From positions 1-64,000 of the forward strand of contig DATFFC010000052.1 of the NCBI GenBank assembly GCA_035250505.1: a DNA stretch of 64,000 nt, written 5' to 3'. Source of the stretch: DASSBQ01 sp035250505. Lineage in GTDB: Bacteria; Nitrospirota; Nitrospiria; Nitrospirales; Nitrospiraceae. Position 1 is the stretch's first letter, and each line of letters opens with the position of its first letter. The notes under the pieces are model-generated. The model was not told the origin of the DNA. It ran no database searches and worked only from the letters and a program-made list of their open reading frames with translations. Positions 52,958-61,896 of the stretch are shown in pieces. The position numbers and the translations under genes are program-made.

Positions 52958-54373
52958 TTATCTGCCGGCGATCTGGCTTCCATAATTGCCTGCACCGGCA
53001 TCCCTGTAGGCGACACTAAGTGCCTCGGCGAGACTTTTGGTAAGCCGGCGATAGTGAAACCGGTCGATGGCTTGACGATCTGGAGGGCTCAAGCGAATAG
53101 AGCCGGCGATCAAAGCGCGAAGAGTCTTCTTCAGTTCATCGACATCGTTCGAACAGGTCACGCCCAGATTGTGACGCTCGACAAGGCCGGCCGTCGCCCC
53201 TTCGCCTCCCACGAGAAGAAGAGGCCTTCCCACCGCAATATATTCATAGATCTTCCCGGGCACTTGCAAAGGGGACTCAGGCTGCACCACGAGCAGGACC
53301 GATGCCTGCTTCATTTCCTTCATGCACAAATTGTGGGACATGGGGGGTTCCCGCTTCAATAAACCCTGCTTCTCCAGATCTTGAGCGAGATTATTGCATG
53401 CCTCATCCGTGCTTTCCCATGCCCCGACAAAACGGAGACGGAGGCGTTCCGGGTTCACGAGGCCTTCCCGGTAGAGCTCAGAAGCGGCTTGAAACAACTT
53501 ACCCGGTGTGCGCTTCCCGTACACCGTTCCGAAATGGCAGAGCTCGTATCCGGACCTGCGTTGGTCCGGCACTGTTGCATCATCTGCATGACTCGTCCCT
53601 GTCCCAAGAATCTCGGGATCAAAGCCGTTCGGAATTGCGATGCATTTGGGTTCGATTTCCGGATATTCGGCGCAAAGCCTCTGCCGTAGTTCCTCTGTAT
53701 TCGCGACAACACACGAGGCGGTTTTGCAGATGGATCGTTCAAGCCGGCGCGCTTTCTCGGTGAGAAACCCGGCGGTGAAGGAATAATAAGGATTGCATGT
53801 CCAAGGATCCCGATAGTCGAGGATCAGCGGACATCGCAATCGGCGGGCCAACGTTTGGCCCACTACAAAATTGGTCCATGGGCCTCCCGTTGCCACGACG
53901 ACATCCGCTTGAACGTCGGTTTTGATGGAAAGGATGCGTGCAACCGCCGGAGCGATCCAGGAAGCCTGCCGGTCCGGAAACGCAAATAGCCAGTCCAGAA
54001 CCGCGTCCTTCAGAGGAGAGCGCGATTGGTGGGGCGGAACGCCACCAGAGGGCCGTGTTGAGCTGACCATCGCTCCCTGCCCATTGCGGCCTACCCGGCG
54101 GACTGAGACGAGACGCCGCACTCGTTCACGCAGGTCGATAAGGCGGGACAGCGAATCGCGATACCCGACATGCTCCACCCGTACGCCCGCAGGCACATGT
54201 GCTTCCAGTTGATCGTCGATGGGATGAGGCGGGTACACGGATTGAGGAGTCGTGGTCAATACCGTGGGGTGCCACCCATAGGCTTCCAGATGCCTGCAAA
54301 ATCCCAATGGGCGCATAGCGCCGCTGGCCGCGATCGGGGGGAAATAATAGGCGACAAAAAGCACATGATTCAT
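52958..54373 (-). CDS. Glycosyltransferase family 4
   Basis: Encodes 471 aa. The start HVLFVAYYFPPIAASGAMRP is a GT4 acceptor-domain pattern. The middle contains ADVVVATGGPWTNFVVGQTL and CPLILDYRDPWTCNPYY; the donor domain has FGTVYGKRTPGKLFQAASEL and LQVPGKIYEYIAVGRPLLLV, with the EY/GR block replacing the usual EGxxxxxxE. Similar enzymes are common in capsule loci. Sugar unknown. Confidence 0.85.
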   Translation of the reverse strand: MNHVLFVAYYFPPIAASGAMRPLGFCRHLEAYGWHPTVLTTTPQSVYPPHPIDDQLEAHVPAGVRVEHVGYRDSLSRLIDLRERVRRLVSVRRVGRNGQGAMVSSTRPSGGVPPHQSRSPLKDAVLDWLFAFPDRQASWIAPAVARILSIKTDVQADVVVATGGPWTNFVVGQTLARRLRCPLILDYRDPWTCNPYYSFTAGFLTEKARRLERSICKTASCVVANTEELRQRLCAEYPEIEPKCIAIPNGFDPEILGTGTSHADDATVPDQRRSGYELCHFGTVYGKRTPGKLFQAASELYREGLVNPERLRLRFVGAWESTDEACNNLAQDLEKQGLLKREPPMSHNLCMKEMKQASVLLVVQPESPLQVPGKIYEYIAVGRPLLLVGGEGATAGLVERHNLGVTCSNDVDELKKTLRALIAGSIRLSPPDRQAIDRFHYRRLTKSLAEALSVAYRDAGAGNYGSQIAGR

Positions 54374-54412
54374 AGGATTGTGTTCAGATCGGTCCGGAAG
54401 GGAAAGAAAGCC

Positions 54413-55540
54413 TCAGGAAACAGCCCGCCTGACACATTGTCTAATGACGGCGACGATACGTTCCGACGCGTGTCCGTCCCACAGCGGAGGGGCCGCTGCG
54501 GCATAGCGCGCCGACTCGACCGCTTTCATCGCTTCGGATACGACTCGATCCGGTGAAGAGCCGATCACACGGTTGGTACCGTGAGTCACGGTCACCGGCC
54601 GTTCAGTGTTGTCTCGAAGGGTGAGGCATGGGATGCCTAAAACCGTCGTCTCTTCCTGAATACCGCCGGAGTCCGTGAGGACCAGCTTCGCATTGGAGAC
54701 AAGGCACATGAATTCCAAATAGCCGATAGGATCCATGCAGAACACACCGGTCGGTCCCGGGACGGTCCGAGCGGAAGCGACCATCGCCTTGCATTCCTCC
54801 ATCGACTCGAGAATCTTCTTGGTGCGCGGATGTATGGGAAAGATGATCGGATAAGTCCCCGCCACCACCGCCAAAGCGCCCACCAGCCCTTTCAAGACGA
54901 CTGGATTGTCGACGTTGGATGGCCGATGCAGCGTGACCACGCCGTATTCACCTTTCTTAAGTTGTAGACGGTCCAACACTGTGGAGTTCTTCCATAATTT
55001 GCGTGACGCTTCCAGGGAGTCGATCATAACGTTACCGACAAAGAATATTCTCCCTCTGTCGACGCCCTCCGCCTCAAGGTTACGCAGGCCGCTTTCCTCC
55101 GTGACAAACAGGAACTCCGAGACGGCGTCCGTCACGACGCGGTTGATCTCTTCCGGCATGGCCCGATCGAAGCTCCGCAAACCGGCCTCGACATGAGCGA
55201 CCGGAATATGCAATTTCACCGCAGTCAATGCGGCGGCCATTGTGGAATTGACGTCTCCTACGACCATGACCATATCGGGCCGTTCGCGTTCCAAGATGGG
55301 TTCCAATCGCTTCATGACCTCCGCAGTCTGAAAAGCGTGCGAGCCGGACCCGACCTCCAGGCACACATCCGGCAAGGGAATCTGCAAATCATCAAAAAAA
55401 GCACCGGCCATTTTCACGTCATAGTGCTGTCCGGTATGGACCAGGTACGATTGCATGTCGCTGTGTTTTCGGATTTCCCGGATCAGCGGCGCGATTTTCA
55501 TGAAATTGGGTCGCGCTCCTACGACACTGAGAATTTTCAT
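54413..55540 (-). CDS. wecB: UDP-N-acetylglucosamine 2-epimerase (non-hydrolysing)
   Basis: Interconverts UDP-GlcNAc and UDP-ManNAc. The 375-aa product begins KILSVVGARPNFMKIAPLI (start ATG 55540) and has VHTGQHYDVKMAGAFF, VMVVGDVNSTMAAALTAV, VAHVEAGLRSFDRAMPEEIN and the C-terminal TDSGGIQEETTVLGIPCLTL, all typical of WecB/MnaA. With a UDP-HexNAc dehydrogenase in the same locus it could feed ManNAcA-containing polysaccharide. Confidence 0.94.
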   Translation of the reverse strand: MKILSVVGARPNFMKIAPLIREIRKHSDMQSYLVHTGQHYDVKMAGAFFDDLQIPLPDVCLEVGSGSHAFQTAEVMKRLEPILERERPDMVMVVGDVNSTMAAALTAVKLHIPVAHVEAGLRSFDRAMPEEINRVVTDAVSEFLFVTEESGLRNLEAEGVDRGRIFFVGNVMIDSLEASRKLWKNSTVLDRLQLKKGEYGVVTLHRPSNVDNPVVLKGLVGALAVVAGTYPIIFPIHPRTKKILESMEECKAMVASARTVPGPTGVFCMDPIGYLEFMCLVSNAKLVLTDSGGIQEETTVLGIPCLTLRDNTERPVTVTHGTNRVIGSSPDRVVSEAMKAVESARYAAAAPPLWDGHASERIVAVIRQCVRRAVS

Positions 55541-55573
55541 CGCGTACACATTCCTTAGATGAGCCGTTTCATC

Positions 55574-56815
55574 TTATTGAACCGGCTTGGAAAGACTATG
55601 GCGCTCGACTATCGGCAATATTCGTTCTCCAAGATACTCTGCCAGTCGCTTGTTTCCTTCCGGAGTCAGATGGCAATAATCTGTATACGCGTCTTCCGAC
55701 ATTCCGCCGAAAGGATCGGTAAGATCAATAAAATGCGCGCCATTCTTAGAGATGGCCTGGCGAAGAAATTCGATGACGAGAGGTCGTGCCTTATCTTTGA
55801 ACTCGGCCAATCCTTCTTGCCAATGCGCATTCATCTCGTTCAGAAGGTCCTGCTCGAATGGCGTAAATCGCTTGCTCTGGCGGAAAATCAGTTCCGGCTG
55901 CAATGTGAAGACGGCTGCGATACCTTCGTGCTTCAGGATAAGGGAATTACGTTCGACCATTTGTACAAAGTTGTTCTTGGCATTTTCCTGAAGATTTGCC
56001 AGAGCCGTTTCCACGTCCATTTTGGCGCGGGGTTGTCCAATGCTTCTCACATACTGCCACACCGGGAGGAAAGTCTTCCCAGCCAAATGAACAAGGTGGC
56101 TGGACCGGAACAACCACCATCCCGTATAGCCCATCCATGCTGCGACCGTCGGTTCGGACATATACTGGTGGACTCGCTCCTGGTACGCATAATCCCGAAA
56201 CTGATCGAATCCCTTTTCATATTTATAGTAGTCGTTAAACCCGTCAATGAATATCACCATATCCGGGTGATACTTCAGAATGGTTTGGTTGAGGTAAATA
56301 AGATGATGATGACTCTGGTGACTCGTTATGGCGGCATTGATGACTTCGACGTTAGACAGACCGCTCTTTCCCTTGAGATACCGCTCTAGGTACGTGTCGA
56401 TGGTATGTTCGTTCGAAATTACGGGATATTTCGCTTTGCCAGCCCTAGACAGCCCGCCGACCCCATAGCCCGTCGATCCGCCCATGATGAATATCCGGTA
56501 TGTGCCTGGATCCTTTTTCAAGGGAGTATCCTGTACCTCCCGGAATCCCTGGGAATTATGATACACGCCTCTCGTATCTATATAACGAGGCGTGGGACGC
56601 ACATTCTTGTAATCGTCGAATTCATAGTTCATGAGGTGAATACCGTCATATCCTTCAAATATCCTGAGATATTGGTATGACGACAGCTCCAGTATGCCGA
56701 GAGGCACCATGATCATGAGCACAATGCCGATTGCTTTGACGCCTCTGGACACCGGCCGTTTGACGTTGAGTCCTGTGCCCACCTCCCTCTTTCCGATGCA
56801 GACCTCTTCACTCAT
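55574..56815 (-). CDS. Membrane-anchored SGNH-type protein, copy 2
   Basis: Encodes 413 aa with one N-terminal membrane helix (AIGIVLMIMVPLGILELSSY). SGNH blocks: IFIMGGSTGYGVGG (Ser about 113), VINAAITSHQSHHH, IFIDGFNDYYKYE and DAYTDYCHLTPEGNKRLAEY (Asp about 378, His about 381). The catalytic set is intact. The two SGNH proteins in the window share the DGFN block, but otherwise differ. A likely role is deacylation or acyl transfer on the polysaccharide, alongside the acyltransferase 3 protein. SGNH proteins often accompany carbamoyltransferase/SxtJ cassettes. Confidence 0.8.
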   Translation of the reverse strand: MSEEVCIGKREVGTGLNVKRPVSRGVKAIGIVLMIMVPLGILELSSYQYLRIFEGYDGIHLMNYEFDDYKNVRPTPRYIDTRGVYHNSQGFREVQDTPLKKDPGTYRIFIMGGSTGYGVGGLSRAGKAKYPVISNEHTIDTYLERYLKGKSGLSNVEVINAAITSHQSHHHLIYLNQTILKYHPDMVIFIDGFNDYYKYEKGFDQFRDYAYQERVHQYMSEPTVAAWMGYTGWWLFRSSHLVHLAGKTFLPVWQYVRSIGQPRAKMDVETALANLQENAKNNFVQMVERNSLILKHEGIAAVFTLQPELIFRQSKRFTPFEQDLLNEMNAHWQEGLAEFKDKARPLVIEFLRQAISKNGAHFIDLTDPFGGMSEDAYTDYCHLTPEGNKRLAEYLGERILPIVERHSLSKPVQ

Positions 56816-56867
56816 GTAGATTTCCGATGAGCAATGCCGGCTTGGAGCATGATAGTTCTAGGCCGGT

Positions 56868-57872
56868 CTAGGCGACCTGACGGAAATACTCGATCGTCTT
56901 TCGAATGCCGTCCTCCAGAACAATTTGGGGCTCCCAGCCAAGCAAGCTTTTGGCCCGGGAAATATCCGGACGCCGCACTTTAGGATCATCGGCCGGCAAA
57001 GGTTGTTGCTGGACTTTGCTTGAGGAGCCGGTGAGCTTCAGAATGAGCTCGGCAATCTCCCGGACTGTCAGTTCTCTGGGGTTACCGATGTTGACAGGAT
57101 CATGGATGCTGTCAAGCGAGGCCGTCGACTGCTTGGTCAAGAACTTTGCCCGGTCTGTTCGCTCCGCTACAGACTTATCCGACTTCACCATCAACAAGGA
57201 GACGATGCCTCGCACCAAGTCGTCTACATAACAGAAACTTCTGGTCTGAGAACCATCGCCGAACAGAGTCAACGGTTTCCCGTGCAGCGCTTGAACAATG
57301 AAATTTGACACGACCCGTCCGTCATTCGGCCTCATCCTGGGGCCATACGTGTTGAAGATTCTCACGATTCTAGTATCCAGTCCATGATACCGATGGTAGG
57401 CCATGGTCATGGCTTCAGCAAACCGCTTTGCTTCGTCATACACACCCCTGGGGCTCATAGGGTTGACATTGCCCCAATAGGACTCCGGCTGCGGATTCAC
57501 CAGCGGGTCGCCGTACACTTCCGACGTACTGGCCAGGAGAAATCTCGCGTTCTTGGTTTTGGCGAGTCCTAAAGCCTTGTGTGTGCCAAGTGCACCGACT
57601 TTCAGGGTCGCAATCGGCATATCCAGATAGTCTTGGGGGCTTGCCGGTGAGGCAAAATGCATGACGGCGTCCAACCCGCCATCAACATGCAGGTAATCGC
57701 AGACGTTATACTTTACAAAACTGAATCCTGGACGTCCCATCAGATGGGCAATATTCTCCGCTCGCCCGGTGATGAGATTGTCAAGGCTGATCACCTCGTG
57801 TCCTTGATCGAGCAGCAGCTCGCAAATATGGCTCCCGAGAAATCCGGCCCCACCTGTGATTAAAACACGCAT
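56868..57872 (-). CDS. UDP-glucuronate decarboxylase-like SDR (UDP-xylose synthase)
   Basis: Encodes 334 aa from ATG 57872, preceded by GGGGGG; the frame is open to 57908. Rossmann motif VLITGGAGFLGSHICELLL, then FLLASTSEVYGDP with the catalytic Ser, and SPRGVYDEAKRFAEAM with Tyr/Lys (about 145/149). RIFNTYGPRMRPNDGR is strongly UXS-like. An insertion of about 20 residues rich in charged residues sits before IHDPVNIGNPRELTV, where typical UXS are continuous. It likely makes UDP-xylose from UDP-glucuronate. Followed downstream by the SGNH gene; the upstream neighbour is carbamoyltransferase. Confidence 0.88.
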   Translation of the reverse strand: MRVLITGGAGFLGSHICELLLDQGHEVISLDNLITGRAENIAHLMGRPGFSFVKYNVCDYLHVDGGLDAVMHFASPASPQDYLDMPIATLKVGALGTHKALGLAKTKNARFLLASTSEVYGDPLVNPQPESYWGNVNPMSPRGVYDEAKRFAEAMTMAYHRYHGLDTRIVRIFNTYGPRMRPNDGRVVSNFIVQALHGKPLTLFGDGSQTRSFCYVDDLVRGIVSLLMVKSDKSVAERTDRAKFLTKQSTASLDSIHDPVNIGNPRELTVREIAELILKLTGSSSKVQQQPLPADDPKVRRPDISRAKSLLGWEPQIVLEDGIRKTIEYFRQVA

Positions 57873-57894
57873 TGCATTTCCCCCCGTTACTACG

Positions 57895-59739
57895 TTAGTC
57901 AAGCTCAAATTCCTTCTTCCAGTCCGTGTCTCCCACCAACGGTTGTTGCTCGATCTTGTTCAGGACACAGTTCTCCAGCACCAAGAGATCCATCTCAGTG
58001 CGCATGAAACATCGGTAGGCGTCTTCCGGTGTACAGACGATCGGCTCACCACGCACGTTAAACGAGGTGTTCACCAGCACAGCACATCCGGTTTTCTCCT
58101 CAAACGCCTTCAGCAGGCCGTAGTAGCGCGGATTGGTCTCCTGATGGACGGTCTGGACGCGGGCGGAATAGTCCAGATGCGTCACGGCCGGGATATCGGA
58201 TCTCGGTACATTCAATCGATCGATGCCCCACAGCTTGTCCTGCGCCGAGGTTTGAGCCAACCGGCGTTTTTCCCGCACCGGTGCTACGAGCAGCATGTAC
58301 GGGCTATCAGTGTTCATGTCGAAGTAGTCGGCGACACGGTCCCTCAACACGGAAGGTGCGAATGGGCGAAATGATTCACGATATTTGATCTTTAGGTTCA
58401 TGACGGATTGCATGGTCGTGTTGCGGGCGTCTCCCAGGATACTACGCCCCCCCAGCGCACGTGGACCGAATTCCATGCGACCCTGGAGCCATCCCACGAC
58501 TTTGCCGGCAGCCAATTCTTCTGCGACGCGATTGAATAACAACGGGTCCTCAAGACGGGTATAGGGTGCTTGGATTCCTTTGAGGAACGCCTCCACCTCA
58601 TCATTTGAAAACGCCGGCCCAAGATATGATCCTCTAATGCGATCGCCATTCGGGTTTACCGTACGGGGTCGATTCTCAAATTGATGCCAAGCGGTAAGAG
58701 CCGCACCCAGCGCGCCTCCGGCATCGCCGGCCGCCGGTTGAATCCAAATCCCCTTGTACGGGCCCTCGCGGAGGATCCGTCCGTTGCCCACGCAATTGAG
58801 GGCGACCCCGCCTGCCATACACAGATAGTCGACGCGTGTCTCGCGATGCAAGGTTCGCGCGAGGCGCAACATGACTTCCTCCGTTACCTCCTGAATGGAT
58901 CGAGCCAGATCCATCTCCCGTTGCGTCAATTTCGATTCCGGCTTTCTCGGGGGACCACCCAGCAATGCGTCGAACTTGCTTCCCGTCATGGTGAGTCCCG
59001 TGCAGTAATTGAAATAGTCCATATTCAAGCGAAACGTGCCGTCAGGCTTGAGATCGAGAAGATGGTCGTAAATAGCTTTGACATACTTGGGCTCGCCGTA
59101 AGGGGCCAGGCCCATGACTTTGTATTCGCCGGAATTGACCTTGAATCCCGTGTAGTAGGTGAAGGCGGAATACAGCAGCCCCAGTGAGTGCGGGAAAGGG
59201 ATCTCCCACAGCGGCGCCAGTTGATGACCTTGTCCCAACCATGCCGATGTGGTCGCCCATTCTCCTACCCCATCCATGCAGAGAACAACAGCCGATTCAT
59301 AGGGCGAGGGGAAAAACGCAGAGGCGGCGTGCGATTCATGATGCTCAGCGAACAATAATTGAGGCAAGGCCTCCTTACTGACTCCCGGAGCATGGCGCCC
59401 GAATTCCTTCTGCAACAAGCTTTTCAGCAATAGCTTTTCCTTAAGCCATACGGGCATCGCCGCGAGAAATGATTGGATCCCGCTGGGCGCAAAGGCCAGA
59501 TAGGTCTCCAGCAGGCGTTCGAACTTCACCAGAGGTTTGTCGTAAAACACTAGGTACCGCACATCAGACAGGCCGATCCGCCCCTCCCGCAAGCAGTAGT
59601 CCACCGCCTTGTGGGGAAAGCCCGGATCATGCTTCTTCCGGGTGAATCGTTCTTCTTGTGCGGCGGCGATAATCTCTCCATCTCTTACCAGACACGCGGC
59701 GCTGTCATGGTAGAACGCAGAAATGCCTAAGATATCCAT
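57895..59739 (-). CDS. NodU/CmcH/SxtI-type carbamoyltransferase
   Basis: Encodes 614 aa. The Kae1-like N-domain begins MDILGISAFYHDSAACLVRD and has LLFAEHHESHAASAFFPS (HxxxH for metal) and VVLCMDGVGEWATTS. The YrdC-like C-part has GPRALGGRSILGDARNTTM, RESFRPFAPSVL and NTSFNVRGEPIVCTPEDAY. These enzymes transfer a carbamoyl group from carbamoyl phosphate via carbamoyl-adenylate to a hydroxyl, here presumably a sugar. AGGAGG precedes the ATG. Usually flanked by SxtJ/DUF5989, which here lie 8.4 kb downstream. Confidence 0.92.
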   Translation of the reverse strand: MDILGISAFYHDSAACLVRDGEIIAAAQEERFTRKKHDPGFPHKAVDYCLREGRIGLSDVRYLVFYDKPLVKFERLLETYLAFAPSGIQSFLAAMPVWLKEKLLLKSLLQKEFGRHAPGVSKEALPQLLFAEHHESHAASAFFPSPYESAVVLCMDGVGEWATTSAWLGQGHQLAPLWEIPFPHSLGLLYSAFTYYTGFKVNSGEYKVMGLAPYGEPKYVKAIYDHLLDLKPDGTFRLNMDYFNYCTGLTMTGSKFDALLGGPPRKPESKLTQREMDLARSIQEVTEEVMLRLARTLHRETRVDYLCMAGGVALNCVGNGRILREGPYKGIWIQPAAGDAGGALGAALTAWHQFENRPRTVNPNGDRIRGSYLGPAFSNDEVEAFLKGIQAPYTRLEDPLLFNRVAEELAAGKVVGWLQGRMEFGPRALGGRSILGDARNTTMQSVMNLKIKYRESFRPFAPSVLRDRVADYFDMNTDSPYMLLVAPVREKRRLAQTSAQDKLWGIDRLNVPRSDIPAVTHLDYSARVQTVHQETNPRYYGLLKAFEEKTGCAVLVNTSFNVRGEPIVCTPEDAYRCFMRTEMDLLVLENCVLNKIEQQPLVGDTDWKKEFELD

Positions 59740-60900
59740 TCAACGTACCTCCTGACACATGAGTCGCTGCAGATATTGATCGGCGATGTTGGACCAATTG
59801 AAGCGTTCCATCGCCCATTTTTTCGCCGTTTCGCCCAGTTCCCGTCGCCACGCCACATCATCACGAAGCCGTGCCAACGCGTCGGCAAGAGACTGAGCGT
59901 CGTCCGGTCGAACCAGAAGGCCGGTTCGACCATGATGGAGGATGTCGGGTATGCCATCCACATCGGTTGCAATTACCGCCTTTCCACATGCCATTGCCTC
60001 GGCAATGACCAACGGCAAACCTTCAGCTCTGGAAGGTAACACAAAAAACATACAGCCCTTCATCAGGTCAAACACCCGCTCGTGTGGCTGATCCCCCAGG
60101 AAGTGTAACTGTTTATGAACGCCTGCCTGTTTCGCCACCTGAAGCAGGTTGCTTAACTCAGGGCCATCACCTGCGATGACAACATTAAGGTCCTCTCCAC
60201 GGTGTCGCATTAACTTAAGCGCGTCAATGAGAATATCAAAGCCTTTCCGATGAATCAGCCGACCCGCACTGAGGACATATGCGTCCGGGATTCCCTGAGG
60301 AATCGAAGGACCGCGATTGCAATCCGCCCATCGAAGCGGAGCGCCGTTTGGAATCAAACAACTCGCTTTCTTTTTCAGATCAGGAAAGACGTGAAAGACT
60401 TTCTTCAGCAAGCTTTCTGATACAGCGATAATGCAATCCGAGGACTTCAATAGCCAATGCACCAAGCGACGCTCCACCGAAGACCAGGTATGGAGTTCGT
60501 GTGCATCACTCCCCTGATAGACGACGAGGAGTTTCCAAGAACAGAGCCGGCGCAAAATGCCGAAATAGAAACAGGGTGCCAACGGATACTGAATCACCAC
60601 GCCTTCTATACTCCGTCGCGACAGGAATCGGTACAATCGATACAGCGTCGCGGGCAACATGATGAAGAAGGCAGCGCATGCCCTTAGCCGATTCACATTC
60701 GACACAGGTAGCCGCAAACACATCTCATATACCGGCACACCGTCCCTATCGTTGATCAATGATGGATTATCGCCATTGCCGGTCACGAGGACCGTCGTTG
60801 AGTGTCCTTTATGTAGAAGCTCGCAAGCGAGCATACCAACGGCAGACGTTACTCCGCCCGTGTAAGTCAAATCCCATGGACTAACGATCAGGATGTTCAT
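59740..60900 (-). CDS. Glycosyltransferase family 4
   Basis: Encodes 386 aa; ATG 60900 overlaps the GT2 stop as TGATG. Acceptor domain: ILIVSPWDLTYTGGVTSAVG. Donor domain: YVLSAGRLIHRKGFDILIDA, VVIAGDGPELSNLLQVAK and FVLPSRAEGLPLVIAEAMAC with EGLPLVIAE. The stop is immediately before the carbamoyltransferase start. Sugar unknown. Confidence 0.88.
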   Translation of the reverse strand: MNILIVSPWDLTYTGGVTSAVGMLACELLHKGHSTTVLVTGNGDNPSLINDRDGVPVYEMCLRLPVSNVNRLRACAAFFIMLPATLYRLYRFLSRRSIEGVVIQYPLAPCFYFGILRRLCSWKLLVVYQGSDAHELHTWSSVERRLVHWLLKSSDCIIAVSESLLKKVFHVFPDLKKKASCLIPNGAPLRWADCNRGPSIPQGIPDAYVLSAGRLIHRKGFDILIDALKLMRHRGEDLNVVIAGDGPELSNLLQVAKQAGVHKQLHFLGDQPHERVFDLMKGCMFFVLPSRAEGLPLVIAEAMACGKAVIATDVDGIPDILHHGRTGLLVRPDDAQSLADALARLRDDVAWRRELGETAKKWAMERFNWSNIADQYLQRLMCQEVR

Positions 60901-61850
60901 CAATGCCGCTCAGTAGATCGCCCGGTGAGCACAGAGCGTCTGTTCTGAAGCGATGGACGCAGGTAAGCTTTTGCCAGATCGAGGTATAAACCAAACTGAA
61001 AGGGAGATTGCTGGATGAGGCCGGCAATTCGCCGCCGGGCAGAAGTCCCTCGGCCTTCTATGCTGTCGATATAAGCCAACTCCCGCTCCGTATTCCGCAG
61101 GCGTTCTTCCGCGATACGGAGGGCCTTAGTATCGCCCCCGTTTTCAAGAATGGTTTCTTTCAGCAAACGGCTATAAATTGCTTCGTAATCTTCCAATAGA
61201 CGTTTCGGGTTGCCCATAAGGCTACCGCTTCTCCATCTGTACTTGCCTAATGGCTCCGCAATATACCCGACCACCCATCCTTCAAGGACGATCCGTATCC
61301 AGTGCATGTAGTCTTGTGCCACAGGCAGCCGTTCATCGAAACCCCCTATCTTATCGATACAGCTTCGTCGTTCCAGTACAGTGAGAGTTTGGATGTGCGA
61401 TCGCTGCAATAGGTCGTATCGGCAGTCGCCTTGCGGCACTGGCCTGCGAGTGTCTGCGTTGAATTGCATATGAATAATCTGATCATGCTCGTCGATCACA
61501 CTGACTTCACTATGTACAAAGCCGCAGTCAGCATGGGCATCAAGAAATGCCGTTTGGCGATCCAGCTTCTGCTCATACCACATATCATCCGCATCAAGAT
61601 ATGCTATGAACTCACCGGTCGCGAGACCAAGTCCATGGTTGCGCGCGGCGGAGACTCCCCTATTTGTTTGATAGACATATCTAATCTTGTCCCCGTAACC
61701 GCCAAGGACATCCGCGGTGTTGTCGCTCGATCCATCATCGATCACGATAACTTCATAGTCCCGATAAGTCTGAGCCAAAACACTGTTGACCGCCTTACCA
61801 ACGTAGGAGGCGCAATTAAATGTCGGGATGATGACGGAAACTCTGGGCAC
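60900..61850 (-). CDS. Glycosyltransferase family 2
   Basis: Encodes 316 aa from GTG 61850, preceded by GGGGGG. GT-A motifs: VSVIIPTFNCASYVGKAVNS, VIVIDDGSSDNTADVL, AARNHGLGLATGEFIAYLDA and the DAD acid triad (Asp86-Ala-Asp88). The C-terminus is helical and lacks membrane segments, so it is a soluble or peripheral enzyme. It should extend a lipid-linked oligosaccharide by one sugar. Located between two GT4 genes. Confidence 0.88.
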   Translation of the reverse strand: MPRVSVIIPTFNCASYVGKAVNSVLAQTYRDYEVIVIDDGSSDNTADVLGGYGDKIRYVYQTNRGVSAARNHGLGLATGEFIAYLDADDMWYEQKLDRQTAFLDAHADCGFVHSEVSVIDEHDQIIHMQFNADTRRPVPQGDCRYDLLQRSHIQTLTVLERRSCIDKIGGFDERLPVAQDYMHWIRIVLEGWVVGYIAEPLGKYRWRSGSLMGNPKRLLEDYEAIYSRLLKETILENGGDTKALRIAEERLRNTERELAYIDSIEGRGTSARRRIAGLIQQSPFQFGLYLDLAKAYLRPSLQNRRSVLTGRSTERH

Positions 61851-61896
61851 AGGTCCCCCCTACGAATTCACCAAGTCCCTATGGGCTTGCATAGAT

